Below are positions 1-4,985 of a stretch of 6,684 nucleotides of DNA, one piece after another. Where the stretch lies: the NCBI GenBank assembly GCA_017398165.1, contig JAFQHB010000075.1, positions 1 through 6,684 of the forward strand. Direction: 5' to 3'. The translations under genes were made by a program, and so were the position numbers. The notes below the pieces were generated by a model. The model searched no databases and was not told the origin of the DNA. It saw only the letters and a list, made by a program, of their open reading frames with translations. The stretch comes from Bacillota bacterium. Its GTDB lineage: Bacteria; Bacillota; Dehalobacteriia; UBA4068; UBA4997. Within the stretch, counting starts at the first letter, position 1. Every line of letters begins with the position of its first letter.

Positions 1-2
1 CA

Positions 3-857
3 GAAGTTATACATAGTGAACATCGCATAGATTTCTTGCAGGATGAAATCTTCTCGCCTTGCGTGGAAGTTAAGAACGCCGATGGCATATTTCAGTTCAC
101 GAAAAGAGGTCTCGATCCCCCAACGGAGATGATACAGCTCTTTCAGGGCTATCACGTTTATCTCGCCAATTATAAAAAAGCCCTGCTGCAGCGCAATAAT
201 CTGCTCAAAGGTATTGATTATATACCCGCTGCCCAGGCTGATGCCCAGCTCGAGGTGTGGGAGCAGCAGCTGGCCGATAACGGTGCCGTCATTATGCTGC
301 GCCGCTGCGAGATACTGCACCGTCTGAACGATATCAGCGGTCGTATCCACTATGAGCTGACAAACGACAGCGAACAGCTGACACTGCAATACCTTTCGTC
401 TTTTGGGGAGCAGGCCGCCGCCCTGGCCGAGCAAAAAGCCCCGGTGGAAGAATTATCCGCCCTGATGATGGCAGCCTATCGCTCCGGCCGAGCCGAGGAT
501 AAACGCCGCCGCCTCACATTGCTTGGCCCGCACCGTGATGATTTCAGTATTTTTATCAACGATATCGAGGCACGCTACTATGGCTCTCAAGGTCAGCAGC
601 GCACCGCCGCCCTCTCGCTGAAGCTCTCCGAAGTCGAGCTGGCCAAAGAGATCACCGGCTATTATCCGCTGCTGTTGCTGGATGATGTCTTCTCTGAGCT
701 GGACAGCCGCCGTCGGCGCGCCCTGCTGAAGATAATGCTGAACAAAGCGCAGGTTTTTATCACCTCCACCGAGGTTAGCGATGATCTTTCCTTCCTGCAG
801 CCCGGCAGCTACAGCCTGTATGAAGTCAAAGCCGGTAAAGTGATCCGCAAAATATAA
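3..857 (+). CDS. recF: RecF, DNA replication and repair ATPase (5'-truncated by the window edge)
   Basis: RecF is an SMC/ABC-like ATPase that binds DNA at gaps and, with RecO and RecR, helps load RecA. The frame is open from base 3 with no start in view, so about 80-90 N-terminal residues, including Walker A, are missing. The TTG at 36 falls inside the conserved stretch HRIDFLQDEI (matching RRxFLDxEI) and is not the real start. Visible family motifs are YKKALLQRNNLLK (about 171-209), GPHRDDF (525-545), the ABC signature GSQGQQRTAALSLKLSE (582-632) and Walker B with D-loop LLLLDDVFSELD (669-704). It ends at TAA 855-857, followed by a hairpin terminator, so it is last in its transcription unit; no gyrB follows. 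The family is usually about 360-370 residues. One oddity is roughly 27 extra residues between FLQDEI and the YKKALLQRN block (see findings). The identification is certain; the insertion's reality is not. Confidence 0.95.
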   Translation, partial: EVIHSEHRIDFLQDEIFSPCVEVKNADGIFQFTKRGLDPPTEMIQLFQGYHVYLANYKKALLQRNNLLKGIDYIPAAQADAQLEVWEQQLADNGAVIMLRRCEILHRLNDISGRIHYELTNDSEQLTLQYLSSFGEQAAALAEQKAPVEELSALMMAAYRSGRAEDKRRRLTLLGPHRDDFSIFINDIEARYYGSQGQQRTAALSLKLSEVELAKEITGYYPLLLLDDVFSELDSRRRRALLKIMLNKAQVFITSTEVSDDLSFLQPGSYSLYEVKAGKVIRKI

Positions 858-879
858 AATGGGATAAGACATACCAATA

Positions 880-908
880 AAAACCACCCGCCTAAAACGG
901 GTGGTTTT
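880..908 (+). terminator. Intrinsic terminator of recF
   Basis: A perfect 11-bp stem, AAAACCACCCG (880-890) with CGGGTGGTTTT (898-908), closes a 7-nt loop 23 nt after the recF stop. The A and T ends make it potentially bidirectional, so it could also stop transcription arriving from the tRNA side. Confidence 0.9.
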
Positions 909-910
909 CC

Positions 911-942
911 ATATTCCATAATGGTTTATATTCCATAATGGT
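911..942. repeat. Short tandem repeat after recF, period 17 bp
   Basis: ATATTCCATAATGGT occurs at 911-925 and again, exactly, at 928-942. It lies between the recF terminator and the tRNA terminator, and no coding or RNA gene overlaps it. No function is evident. The rest of 943-1051 shows nothing I recognise. Confidence 0.85.
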
Positions 943-1051
943 CTATCTTCTGTGGTCGCCTCTTAAAAGGAGTCGCGAAAAGCCTGAATCACACTGTTAT
1001 TACCGGCTGCTCCGGGGGTTTTGATTATGTCTTTTCGCCACATACAAATAC

Positions 1052-1089
1052 AAAAAATAAAAAATCCCGAATACCAAAGTATCCGGGAT
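1052..1089 (-). terminator. Intrinsic terminator of the tRNA operon
   Basis: Read on the minus strand, an 11-bp stem (ATCCCGGATAC with GTATTCGGGAT, one G-T wobble; plus-strand arms 1064-1074 and 1079-1089) closes a TTTG loop and runs into a T-rich tract (1052-1063). It begins 3 nt beyond the CCA end of the tRNA-Glu gene. Confidence 0.92.
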
Positions 1090-1092
1090 CAG

Positions 1093-1169
1093 TGGTGACA
1101 CGTACGGGATTCGAACCCGTGAATGCCAGCGTGAAAGGCTGGTGAGTTAAGCCCCTTCTCCAACGTGCC
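1093..1169 (-). tRNA. tRNA-Glu(TTC)
   Basis: A 77-nt cloverleaf with an encoded CCA. The acceptor arm GGCACGT pairs with ACGTGTC (one G-T wobble), the D stem is GAG/CTC, the anticodon stem CCAGC/GCTGG encloses loop CTTTCAC with anticodon TTC (reads GAA/GAG), and the T arm is ACGGG-TTCGAAT-CCCGT. It is the last gene of a three-tRNA operon, 5 nt after tRNA-Lys(TTT). Confidence 0.97.
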
Positions 1170-1174
1170 AATTA

Positions 1175-1250
1175 TGGTGATCCATCCGCGACTCGAACGC
1201 GGGACACCCTGATTAAAAGTCAGGTGCTCTACCGACTGAGCTAATGGATC
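1175..1250 (-). tRNA. tRNA-Lys(TTT)
   Basis: A 76-nt cloverleaf with an encoded CCA. The acceptor is GATCCAT/ATGGATC, the D stem GCTC/GAGC, the anticodon stem CCTGA/TCAGG with loop CTTTTAA (anticodon TTT, reads AAA/AAG), and the T arm CCGCG-TTCGAGT-CGCGG. All stems pair fully. It is the middle gene of the operon, 4 nt after tRNA-Lys(CTT). Confidence 0.97.
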
Positions 1251-1254
1251 AAGA

Positions 1255-1330
1255 TGGTGGACCATCACGGACTCGAACCGTGGACATTCTGATTAAGAGT
1301 CAGCTACTCTACCAACTGAGTTAATGGTCC
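1255..1330 (-). tRNA. tRNA-Lys(CTT)
   Basis: A 76-nt cloverleaf with an encoded CCA. The acceptor is GGACCAT/ATGGTCC, the D stem ACTC/GAGT, the anticodon loop CTCTTAA (anticodon CTT, reads AAG), and the T arm CACGG-TTCGAGT-CCGTG. The anticodon stem GCTGA/TCAGA has a G-A mismatch at its first pair (27-43), where related tRNA-Lys genes often have a G-T wobble. It is the first gene of the operon. With tRNA-Lys(TTT) the operon supplies both lysine decoders. Confidence 0.96.
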
Positions 1331-1373
1331 AGACAAAAAGGCAGACAATGGAAAAGCCACGCTGCACTAATAA

Positions 1374-1402
1374 ATTATATCTGCAACAGCTCGGCTTGTC
1401 AA
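1374..1402 (-). promoter_or_regulatory. Consensus SigA promoter of the tRNA operon
   Basis: On the minus strand, TTGACA (plus 1397-1402) is followed by a 17-bp spacer and TATAAT (plus 1374-1379), a perfect match to the housekeeping consensus. Transcription would start near 1367, about 37 nt before the first tRNA. Upstream of the -35 (plus 1411-1438) lie A and T tracts resembling an UP element, as expected for stable-RNA genes. Confidence 0.92.
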
Positions 1403-1499
1403 GGGTTTTACCGAAATTTTTGAAAAATTTTCGCAATTTCTCCGTCGTGGTTTTTTGCGACACTTATGGGGAGTTTAGCGGGACAATATGCCGAATGCT

Positions 1500-1529
1500 T
1501 TGCGGATATGGCTGTATGCGGTGTATAAA
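1500..1529 (+). promoter_or_regulatory. Possible promoter of the VanW gene (distal)
   Basis: TTGCGG (1500-1505), an 18-bp spacer and TATAAA (1524-1529) give a moderate SigA-like match. It lies 114 nt upstream of the VanW start and just upstream of a palindrome at 1539-1555. A second, better -10 (TATAAT, 1608-1613) has no good -35 at the right distance, so which one is used is unclear. Confidence 0.4.
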
Positions 1530-1538
1530 AGATAAAGC

Positions 1539-1555
1539 TCGGGCAATTTGCCCGA
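1539..1555. promoter_or_regulatory. 17-bp palindrome in the VanW upstream region
   Basis: TCGGGCAATTTGCCCGA is a perfect inverted repeat around a central T. It sits between the two candidate VanW -10 elements, so it could be an operator or a short hairpin in the leader. No T tract follows closely, which argues against a terminator. The rest of this 312-bp gap (1331-1642) holds the tRNA promoter and A/T-rich sequence; I see no gene in it. Confidence 0.4.
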
Positions 1556-1642
1556 TATTAGCCCCGGCGGCTGACAAACTTTTCGGGATTTTGGCTAAAC
1601 GCCTGCGTATAATTAAGACCAAAAATATATCGAGGAGGGGCT

Positions 1643-2731
1643 ATGCGTAAAAAATCAGCAGGTCTGCTGCTTTTTGTTGTGCTGCTGGTGCTGTGGCTGC
1701 CGGCCGTTACCCGGGCGGAGGATGCTGCTGCGATCTCTGCTGCCGATGCGGCAGATTGGCGGCTGCAGCTAATATTACCGGGCGGCGAGGTGCGGGAATC
1801 CGCCTTTTCCGTGGCTTTTGCCGGTGCTGACGACGTAGAGTATATGCTGGCGGATCCCTATATACCGGTGCGCCTGCTGGCCGATGCGGCTGGTGTGCCG
1901 ATTGGGTGGTATGCGGATAATGTCGTGGCCTGGGGCAGCAGCCCGCTGTCGCTGGTTTTCGTATCCGGGCGGCCGGATGTCTTTTATGTGATGGATGCCG
2001 GCGCACCGCAGTATACGGCGGTATATCACCGTGAGCATTTTGTATCGCCGCGTATCATCGGCGGCTCGTTTTGTCTGCCGTTGGCTATGCTGGATGATCT
2101 GGGTATGACGTATAGCCTGGATGCGGCGGCGCACAGCATTACCGTCCGTGTGCCCCGATCTGTTTGCGGCGGTGTCTCAGCGGATAGTGTCTGGCAGGAG
2201 GTACAGCAACAGGTAACCGATATGCTGCAGCCGCAGGCGGTGCTGCTCGGTGCGGCCACTACTTTTTTTGATGATACACAGATCAACCGCAGCCAGAATA
2301 TCTATCTGGCGGCAGATGCTCTGCACGGCAGCATTATCCGTCCCGGCGAGGTTTTCTCTTTTAATACCACCGTCGGCCCCAGAACGGCGGCACGGGGTTA
2401 CCGGCAGGCGGTGATATTCTCCGGCGGGCGGCCGGTATTAGGCTATGGCGGCGGGGTGTGTCAGGTCAGCACGACCTTATATCAGGCAGTGCTGGCAGCC
2501 GGTCTGCCGGTGGTGGAGCGTTATCCGCATTCCCTGCCGGTGTCTTATGCTGCCGCCGGCCGGGATGCCACGGTGGTATGGGGGGCGCAGGATATGCGCT
2601 GGCGTAATGATACCGATGATGCTCTGTATCTGCTGTGCCGCCTCAGCTATACTGATGGTGCGGCGCTGGAGGTGGAGATATGGCAGGGAGAACTGCCGCA
2701 GATCGTGCCGGAGATAGTTTCGACGGAATAA
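1643..2731 (+). CDS. Exported stalk-domain VanW family protein
   Basis: A 362-residue protein of unknown biochemical role. VanW-domain proteins occur in some vancomycin-resistance clusters but are also common cell-envelope proteins in Clostridia. Residues 1-25 form a signal peptide: MRKK, a hydrophobic core, and probable cleavage after VTRA. Residues about 68-170 resemble the copper-amine-oxidase N-terminal-like (stalk) fold, with two pieces of the type IPVRLLADAAGVPIGWYADN and LPLAMLDDLGMTYSLD. The VanW domain covers about 203-330, with RSQNIYLAADAL, PGEVFSFNTTVGPRTAARGY, GGGVCQVSTTLY (269-280) and ERYPHS. The start is set by AGGAGG at 1633-1638, 4 nt before ATG. No G5 or transglycosylase domain is present. 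It stands alone, with a terminator downstream, converging on the minus-strand block. This window gives no reason to infer glycopeptide resistance. Confidence 0.9.
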   Translation: MRKKSAGLLLFVVLLVLWLPAVTRAEDAAAISAADAADWRLQLILPGGEVRESAFSVAFAGADDVEYMLADPYIPVRLLADAAGVPIGWYADNVVAWGSSPLSLVFVSGRPDVFYVMDAGAPQYTAVYHREHFVSPRIIGGSFCLPLAMLDDLGMTYSLDAAAHSITVRVPRSVCGGVSADSVWQEVQQQVTDMLQPQAVLLGAATTFFDDTQINRSQNIYLAADALHGSIIRPGEVFSFNTTVGPRTAARGYRQAVIFSGGRPVLGYGGGVCQVSTTLYQAVLAAGLPVVERYPHSLPVSYAAAGRDATVVWGAQDMRWRNDTDDALYLLCRLSYTDGAALEVEIWQGELPQIVPEIVSTE

Positions 2732-2813
2732 GGATACCATACGCCGCTTCTTTAGATTGAGCCGCATATTGACCCGCAGGCAAGCTCTCAACCGGCGTGC
2801 TGCTGAAGTCTGC

Positions 2814-2843
2814 CGCAAACCTGTTGTTTGTTTGCGATTTTTT
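2814..2843 (+). terminator. Probable first terminator after the VanW gene
   Basis: A 7-bp stem, CGCAAAC (2814-2820) with GTTTGCG (2830-2836), closes a 9-nt loop and is followed by A and six T residues. It is weaker than the hairpin at 2854-2894 just downstream. Together they would end the VanW transcript. Confidence 0.6.
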
Positions 2844-2853
2844 CTGCTTTGAT

Positions 2854-2894
2854 AAAATAAAAAGTCTCCATCAGCGACGGAGGCTTTTTATTTT
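2854..2894. terminator. Bidirectional terminator between convergent genes
   Basis: A 16-bp stem (arms 2854-2869 and 2879-2894, one G-T wobble) closes a 9-nt loop. The GC-rich inner part is flanked by an A-rich left arm and a T-rich right arm, so it forms a terminator in both directions. It serves the VanW gene (+) and the 259-residue protein gene (-), which stops at 2917. Confidence 0.93.
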
Positions 2895-2916
2895 GCGGCT
2901 GCATAATGTGTAGGGT

Positions 2917-3696
2917 TTAGCTGCTCCATACCCGTGCATAGGGCTGCCAGCGCCATTCGCTCAGCAGGCTGTCGAGATGACCGACCGGCCTCGGCGCGGC
3001 AGTCTGCGGCATCGTCTGGGCTGCCAACTGCGGGAGCTGTACTGCTGCCTGCGGTGTGGTACGCATAATATCTGCCGTGGCTGCCGCTGATTGTGCAGGT
3101 GTGGCGGCGGCCTGCGGCTGGATGCTCTGCAGTGCCTGGGTTATTTTATTGGTATCCAGCCCGGATAAAGAGGATATCATATTGAGCATCTGTGGGTTAT
3201 TACGCACACTGTCCAGCATAGACATCAGCTGGGGGTTGGCCTGCAGCTCCTCCAGTGATTTGGGCATATTCTGCATATCCACACCGGGCAGAGAGCCGCC
3301 GGGATTCATCAGCCCGGCCAGATTCGGCAGCCCCGGCAGGTTTAATCCGGGCAGCCCGGGTATGCCGCCCGATACCCCCGGCATCCCTCCGCGCAGCAGG
3401 TTGCCCAGCATATTGGCCAGCGGTGGCTGATGCGGGCGGCTCGCTGCGGCCGGTGTCTGGGGTACGGTATCGGGGGTGGTGTCGGCTGCCGTCTGTGTGG
3501 TGGCTGCGTCGGCGGGGATGGTGGTCTGCAGGGCTTCATCATCGGCGATAATTTCGACGCTGATGCTGTTGCTCATCACCTCCGTGCTGTTTTCGGTGCT
3601 TTCACCGGTCTGCTGCAGCTCGCCCAGATGCCGCGCCAGTTCTTCCAGTGCCTGGCTGGTATCGCGCAGTTTTGCGATCAGGTCCATATAATTCAT
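2917..3696 (-). CDS. Hypothetical 259-residue modular low-complexity protein (Gly/Pro segment plus NPQ repeats)
   Basis: I do not recognise a family. The parts in order are: an amphipathic, probably helical or coiled-coil N-terminus (residues 1-30, LIAKLRDTSQALEELARHLG); an acidic Thr/Ala/Pro-rich linker (31-92); a Gly/Pro/Leu-rich stretch with GIPGLPGLNLPGLPNLAG (about 100-140); a pair of repeats NPQLMSML and NPQMLNMI, 13 residues apart (154-177), resembling the STI1-type helical motif; a Gln/Ala/Pro-rich segment (185-236); and an aromatic tail (LLSEWRWQPYARVWSS). There is no signal peptide and no Cys. AAAGGAG lies about 10 nt before ATG. The gene follows the 75-residue Cys/Asn protein on the same strand, separated by a terminator-like palindrome, so it may depend on read-through or its own weak promoter. 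The segment order suggests a cytoplasmic scaffold or spore structural protein, but that is a guess. Confidence 0.72.
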   Translation of the reverse strand: MNYMDLIAKLRDTSQALEELARHLGELQQTGESTENSTEVMSNSISVEIIADDEALQTTIPADAATTQTAADTTPDTVPQTPAAASRPHQPPLANMLGNLLRGGMPGVSGGIPGLPGLNLPGLPNLAGLMNPGGSLPGVDMQNMPKSLEELQANPQLMSMLDSVRNNPQMLNMISSLSGLDTNKITQALQSIQPQAAATPAQSAAATADIMRTTPQAAVQLPQLAAQTMPQTAAPRPVGHLDSLLSEWRWQPYARVWSS

Positions 3697-3717
3697 ACTT
3701 GCTTCTCTCCTTTACGT

Positions 3718-3745
3718 GATAATAAAGGGCAGGATAATAAAGGGC
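3718..3745. repeat. 13-bp direct repeat upstream of the 259-residue gene
   Basis: GATAATAAAGGGC occurs at 3718-3730 and 3733-3745, 2 bp apart. The second copy overlaps the left arm of the palindromic terminator. On the minus strand it supplies T-rich sequence after that hairpin. No other role is evident. Confidence 0.8.
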
Positions 3746-3771
3746 GGTCGGCTGCAGCCGACCGCTCCTTT
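3739..3771 (-). terminator. Palindromic hairpin terminator after the 75-residue Cys/Asn-rich gene
   Basis: A perfect 22-bp palindrome (3744-3765, centre CTGCAG) is extended by AAAGG/CCTTT around a single bulged base. On the minus strand the hairpin is followed by CCCTTTATTATCC, a modest T-rich tract. It starts 18 nt beyond the stop of the 75-residue protein. Termination may be partial, because the 259-residue gene begins 43 nt further on with no clear promoter. Confidence 0.75.
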
Positions 3772-3788
3772 GCGGATATTAGCGTGTG

Positions 3789-4016
3789 TCAGCAGTTATT
3801 GCAGTTATTACAGCCGCAGTTCCAGTTGCACACCAGGCCCAGGATGCTCTGCAGGATGGTAAGCGTTACTACGATATTGACCCACTCGCCGATAAAGCAG
3901 AACGCCGAGTTGCCGATATTGTTGCCAATATTGTTACCGCAGCCGCCGTTGTTCCAGCCCCAGTTGTTATTGCAGCTGTTGCATCCCCAGCCGCCAAAAT
4001 TGGAATTCCAAGACAT
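3789..4016 (-). CDS. Cys/Asn-rich 75-residue protein with one hydrophobic segment
   Basis: Unknown function. The N-terminus (1-36) is rich in Asn, Gly and Trp with scattered Cys (MSWNSNFGGWGCNSCNNNWG). Residues about 38-63 are hydrophobic (SAFCFIGEWVNIVVTLTILQ onward) and could be a membrane or amphipathic helix. The C-terminus is NWNCGCNNCNNC. There are nine Cys in 75 residues. The last ten residues, NCGCNNCNNC, are identical to two segments of the 206-residue protein encoded 83 bp upstream on the same strand, so the two probably act together and share a transcript; no terminator is visible between them. The start is well supported: GGGAGGT lies 7 nt before ATG (plus 4024-4030). The plan of a Gly/Cys-rich head and a hydrophobic helix recalls small YjcZ-like sporulation proteins, but I see no sequence match that proves it. 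Confidence 0.8.
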   Translation of the reverse strand: MSWNSNFGGWGCNSCNNNWGWNNGGCGNNIGNNIGNSAFCFIGEWVNIVVTLTILQSILGLVCNWNCGCNNCNNC

Positions 4017-4099
4017 AATCAGTACCTCCCTGAGTTATTTGATAGTTATATTTATGATTTTCCCGGCCCGGTGGTGCAGACTGGGAGGGTTTATTTATT

Positions 4100-4720
4100 T
4101 CAGCAGCCGCAGTTATTGCAGTTGTTGCAGCCGCAGTTGCAATTACGGTTGCAGTTGCAGTTGCGATTATTGTTGCAATCGCAGTCGCAATCGTCCTCGT
4201 CCTCGCGAGTGATGGTGAATTTCACGCTCTCGTTGCCGCAGCGATCGCAGCCGTTGTTGCGTGCGGTGACGAGCCATACTCTGTCATCATCACAATCGTC
4301 TTCATTATGTTCGGTGATGCGCCATCTGATAGTCTGGTTGCCGCATTCGTCACAGCCGTTGTCCAGCCGGTCTACGGTGATGGTCAGGGTATCGTCGTCA
4401 TCGTCATCGCAATCACAGTTATTGCAGTTATTACAGCCGCAATTACAGTTATTACAGTTATTGCAATTATTGCAGTTGTTGCAGTTATTGCAGTTATTGG
4501 TAGAAGTCCCCATTACCGAGGAATTGCTGTTGCAATTATTGCAGTTGCTGCAGCCGTTGTCGCAGTCATTATCGCAATCGTTGCCGCAATTATTGCCGTT
4601 ATTGTTGCAGCCGCAGTTATTGTTGGTGAAGCTGATGCCCCCCAGCGGGAAATTGCGTCCGAAGATACCCAGCCCCCCTAAAGTAGTGAAGTTTCGTCTG
4701 CAGTTACAGTTTTTAGCCAT
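4100..4720 (-). CDS. Cys/Asn-rich 206-residue protein with CNN repeats and two CxxC modules
   Basis: Unknown function; by my count 37 Cys and 55 Asn, about 45% of residues. The order is: a short basic head (1-32, MAKNCNCRRNFTTLGGLGIF onward) without a signal peptide; a C/N/D-rich segment (33-66); six NNC triplets (75-92) leading into NCGCNNCNNC (93-102); six Asp (105-110); two tandem modules of about 35 residues, each with NGCDxCGN followed by a strand-like alternating stretch (IRWRIT, VKFTIT) and an acidic end (121-146, 156-182); and a C/N/R tail ending in NCGCNNCNNC plus GC (195-206). AGGAGGT lies 6 nt before ATG. A weak -10 (TATAAA, plus 4753-4758) lies upstream with no good -35. The frame is real: the ribosome binding site is strong, codons alternate AAC/AAT and TGC/TGT, and the non-repetitive modules are ordered. 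Metal binding, disulfide-linked coat structure or crosslinked peptide are all possible. Confidence 0.85.
   Translation of the reverse strand: MAKNCNCRRNFTTLGGLGIFGRNFPLGGISFTNNNCGCNNNGNNCGNDCDNDCDNGCSNCNNCNSNSSVMGTSTNNCNNCNNCNNCNNCNNCNCGCNNCNNCDCDDDDDDTLTITVDRLDNGCDECGNQTIRWRITEHNEDDCDDDRVWLVTARNNGCDRCGNESVKFTITREDEDDCDCDCNNNRNCNCNRNCNCGCNNCNNCGC
4445..4498. repeat. Six tandem 9-bp units encoding Asn-Asn-Cys
   Basis: Read on the minus strand, six consecutive nonamers of the type AAY-AAY-TGY encode residues 75-92 of the 206-residue protein. Synonymous changes (AAC/AAT, TGC/TGT) are scattered through the units. Unit gain or loss would keep frame. Related CNN units occur around 3790-3815 and 4103-4135. 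Confidence 0.88.
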
Positions 4721-4830
4721 TTTGTTACCTCCTGTAGGTTTTTTCGTTTGTTTTTATAGTACAGGTTATGCGGCTTGTTCGGGATGTGTGCGGGGATGGG
4801 CGGGACTTCTTTGCCCGGGGCTATCGCGGT

Positions 4831-4850
4831 CGGGCAGGAAATTATGCCCG
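4831..4850. promoter_or_regulatory. Inverted repeat directly upstream of the SCIFF promoter
   Basis: CGGGCA (4831-4836) and TGCCCG (4845-4850) are inverted around 8 nt and end 5 bp before the -35 element. A further TGCCCG lies at 4812-4817, and TGCCCGGGG is directly repeated at 4812-4820 and 4845-4853. The position fits an operator, but no binding family is recognised. Confidence 0.35.
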
Positions 4851-4855
4851 GGGTA

Positions 4856-4884
4856 TTGAAGCCGCCGCAGGATTGTGCTATAAT
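4856..4884 (+). promoter_or_regulatory. Promoter of the SCIFF precursor gene
   Basis: TTGAAG (4856-4861), a 17-bp spacer, and TATAAT (4879-4884) preceded by TG at the extended -10 position (TGCTATAAT). The start would be near 4891, giving a leader of about 95 nt. The leader contains two possible hairpins: ATCCGTC/GGCGGAT (4911-4917 with 4925-4931) and AGCAGA/TCTGCT (4941-4946 with 4964-4969). Confidence 0.85.
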
Positions 4885-4985
4885 TATCCCAAACTGTATG
4901 CTGCCGTATTATCCGTCGCATTACGGCGGATGCTCCGCACAGCAGACAGCAAGTGTCGGAAAATCTGCTATAAGGGGGAGAGATT

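Noticed and set aside
1083..1335. Integration site or mobile element at the tRNA cluster
   Set aside because: No integrase, transposase or duplicated tRNA 3' end is present in the window; the operon is intact with its own promoter and terminator.
1324..1650. A 108-codon plus-strand frame between the tRNAs and the VanW gene
   Set aside because: It begins inside tRNA-Lys(CTT), covers the tRNA promoter, has no ribosome binding site, and overlaps the VanW start. It is non-coding.
1643..2731. Vancomycin resistance function for the VanW protein
   Set aside because: No vanA/vanB ligase, vanH, vanX or VanR/S genes are nearby. VanW-domain proteins are common in Clostridia outside resistance clusters.
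3430..4212. A second plus-strand frame overlapping the 259- and 75-residue genes
   Set aside because: It runs through the terminator palindrome and two minus-strand genes and shows no recognisable domain. Repeat-driven absence of stops explains it.
4442..4500. CRISPR-like array from the regular CNN repeats
   Set aside because: Units are 9 bp with no unique spacers and lie in frame inside a coding region.
4721..4800. Sporulation sigma-factor promoter for the 206-residue Cys/Asn-rich gene
   Set aside because: I looked for SigE/SigK-type boxes (CATA-type -10) on the minus strand. GCATAA is present, but the spacing to a matching -35 is off and the match is weak, so I do not call it.
3786..4859. 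A long plus-strand open frame rich in Leu and Gln across the Cys/Asn-rich genes
   Set aside because: It is the reverse complement of the CNN repeats (LLQLLQ pattern). It has no ribosome binding site, and the minus-strand frames have strong ribosome binding sites, sensible starts and ordered non-repetitive modules.
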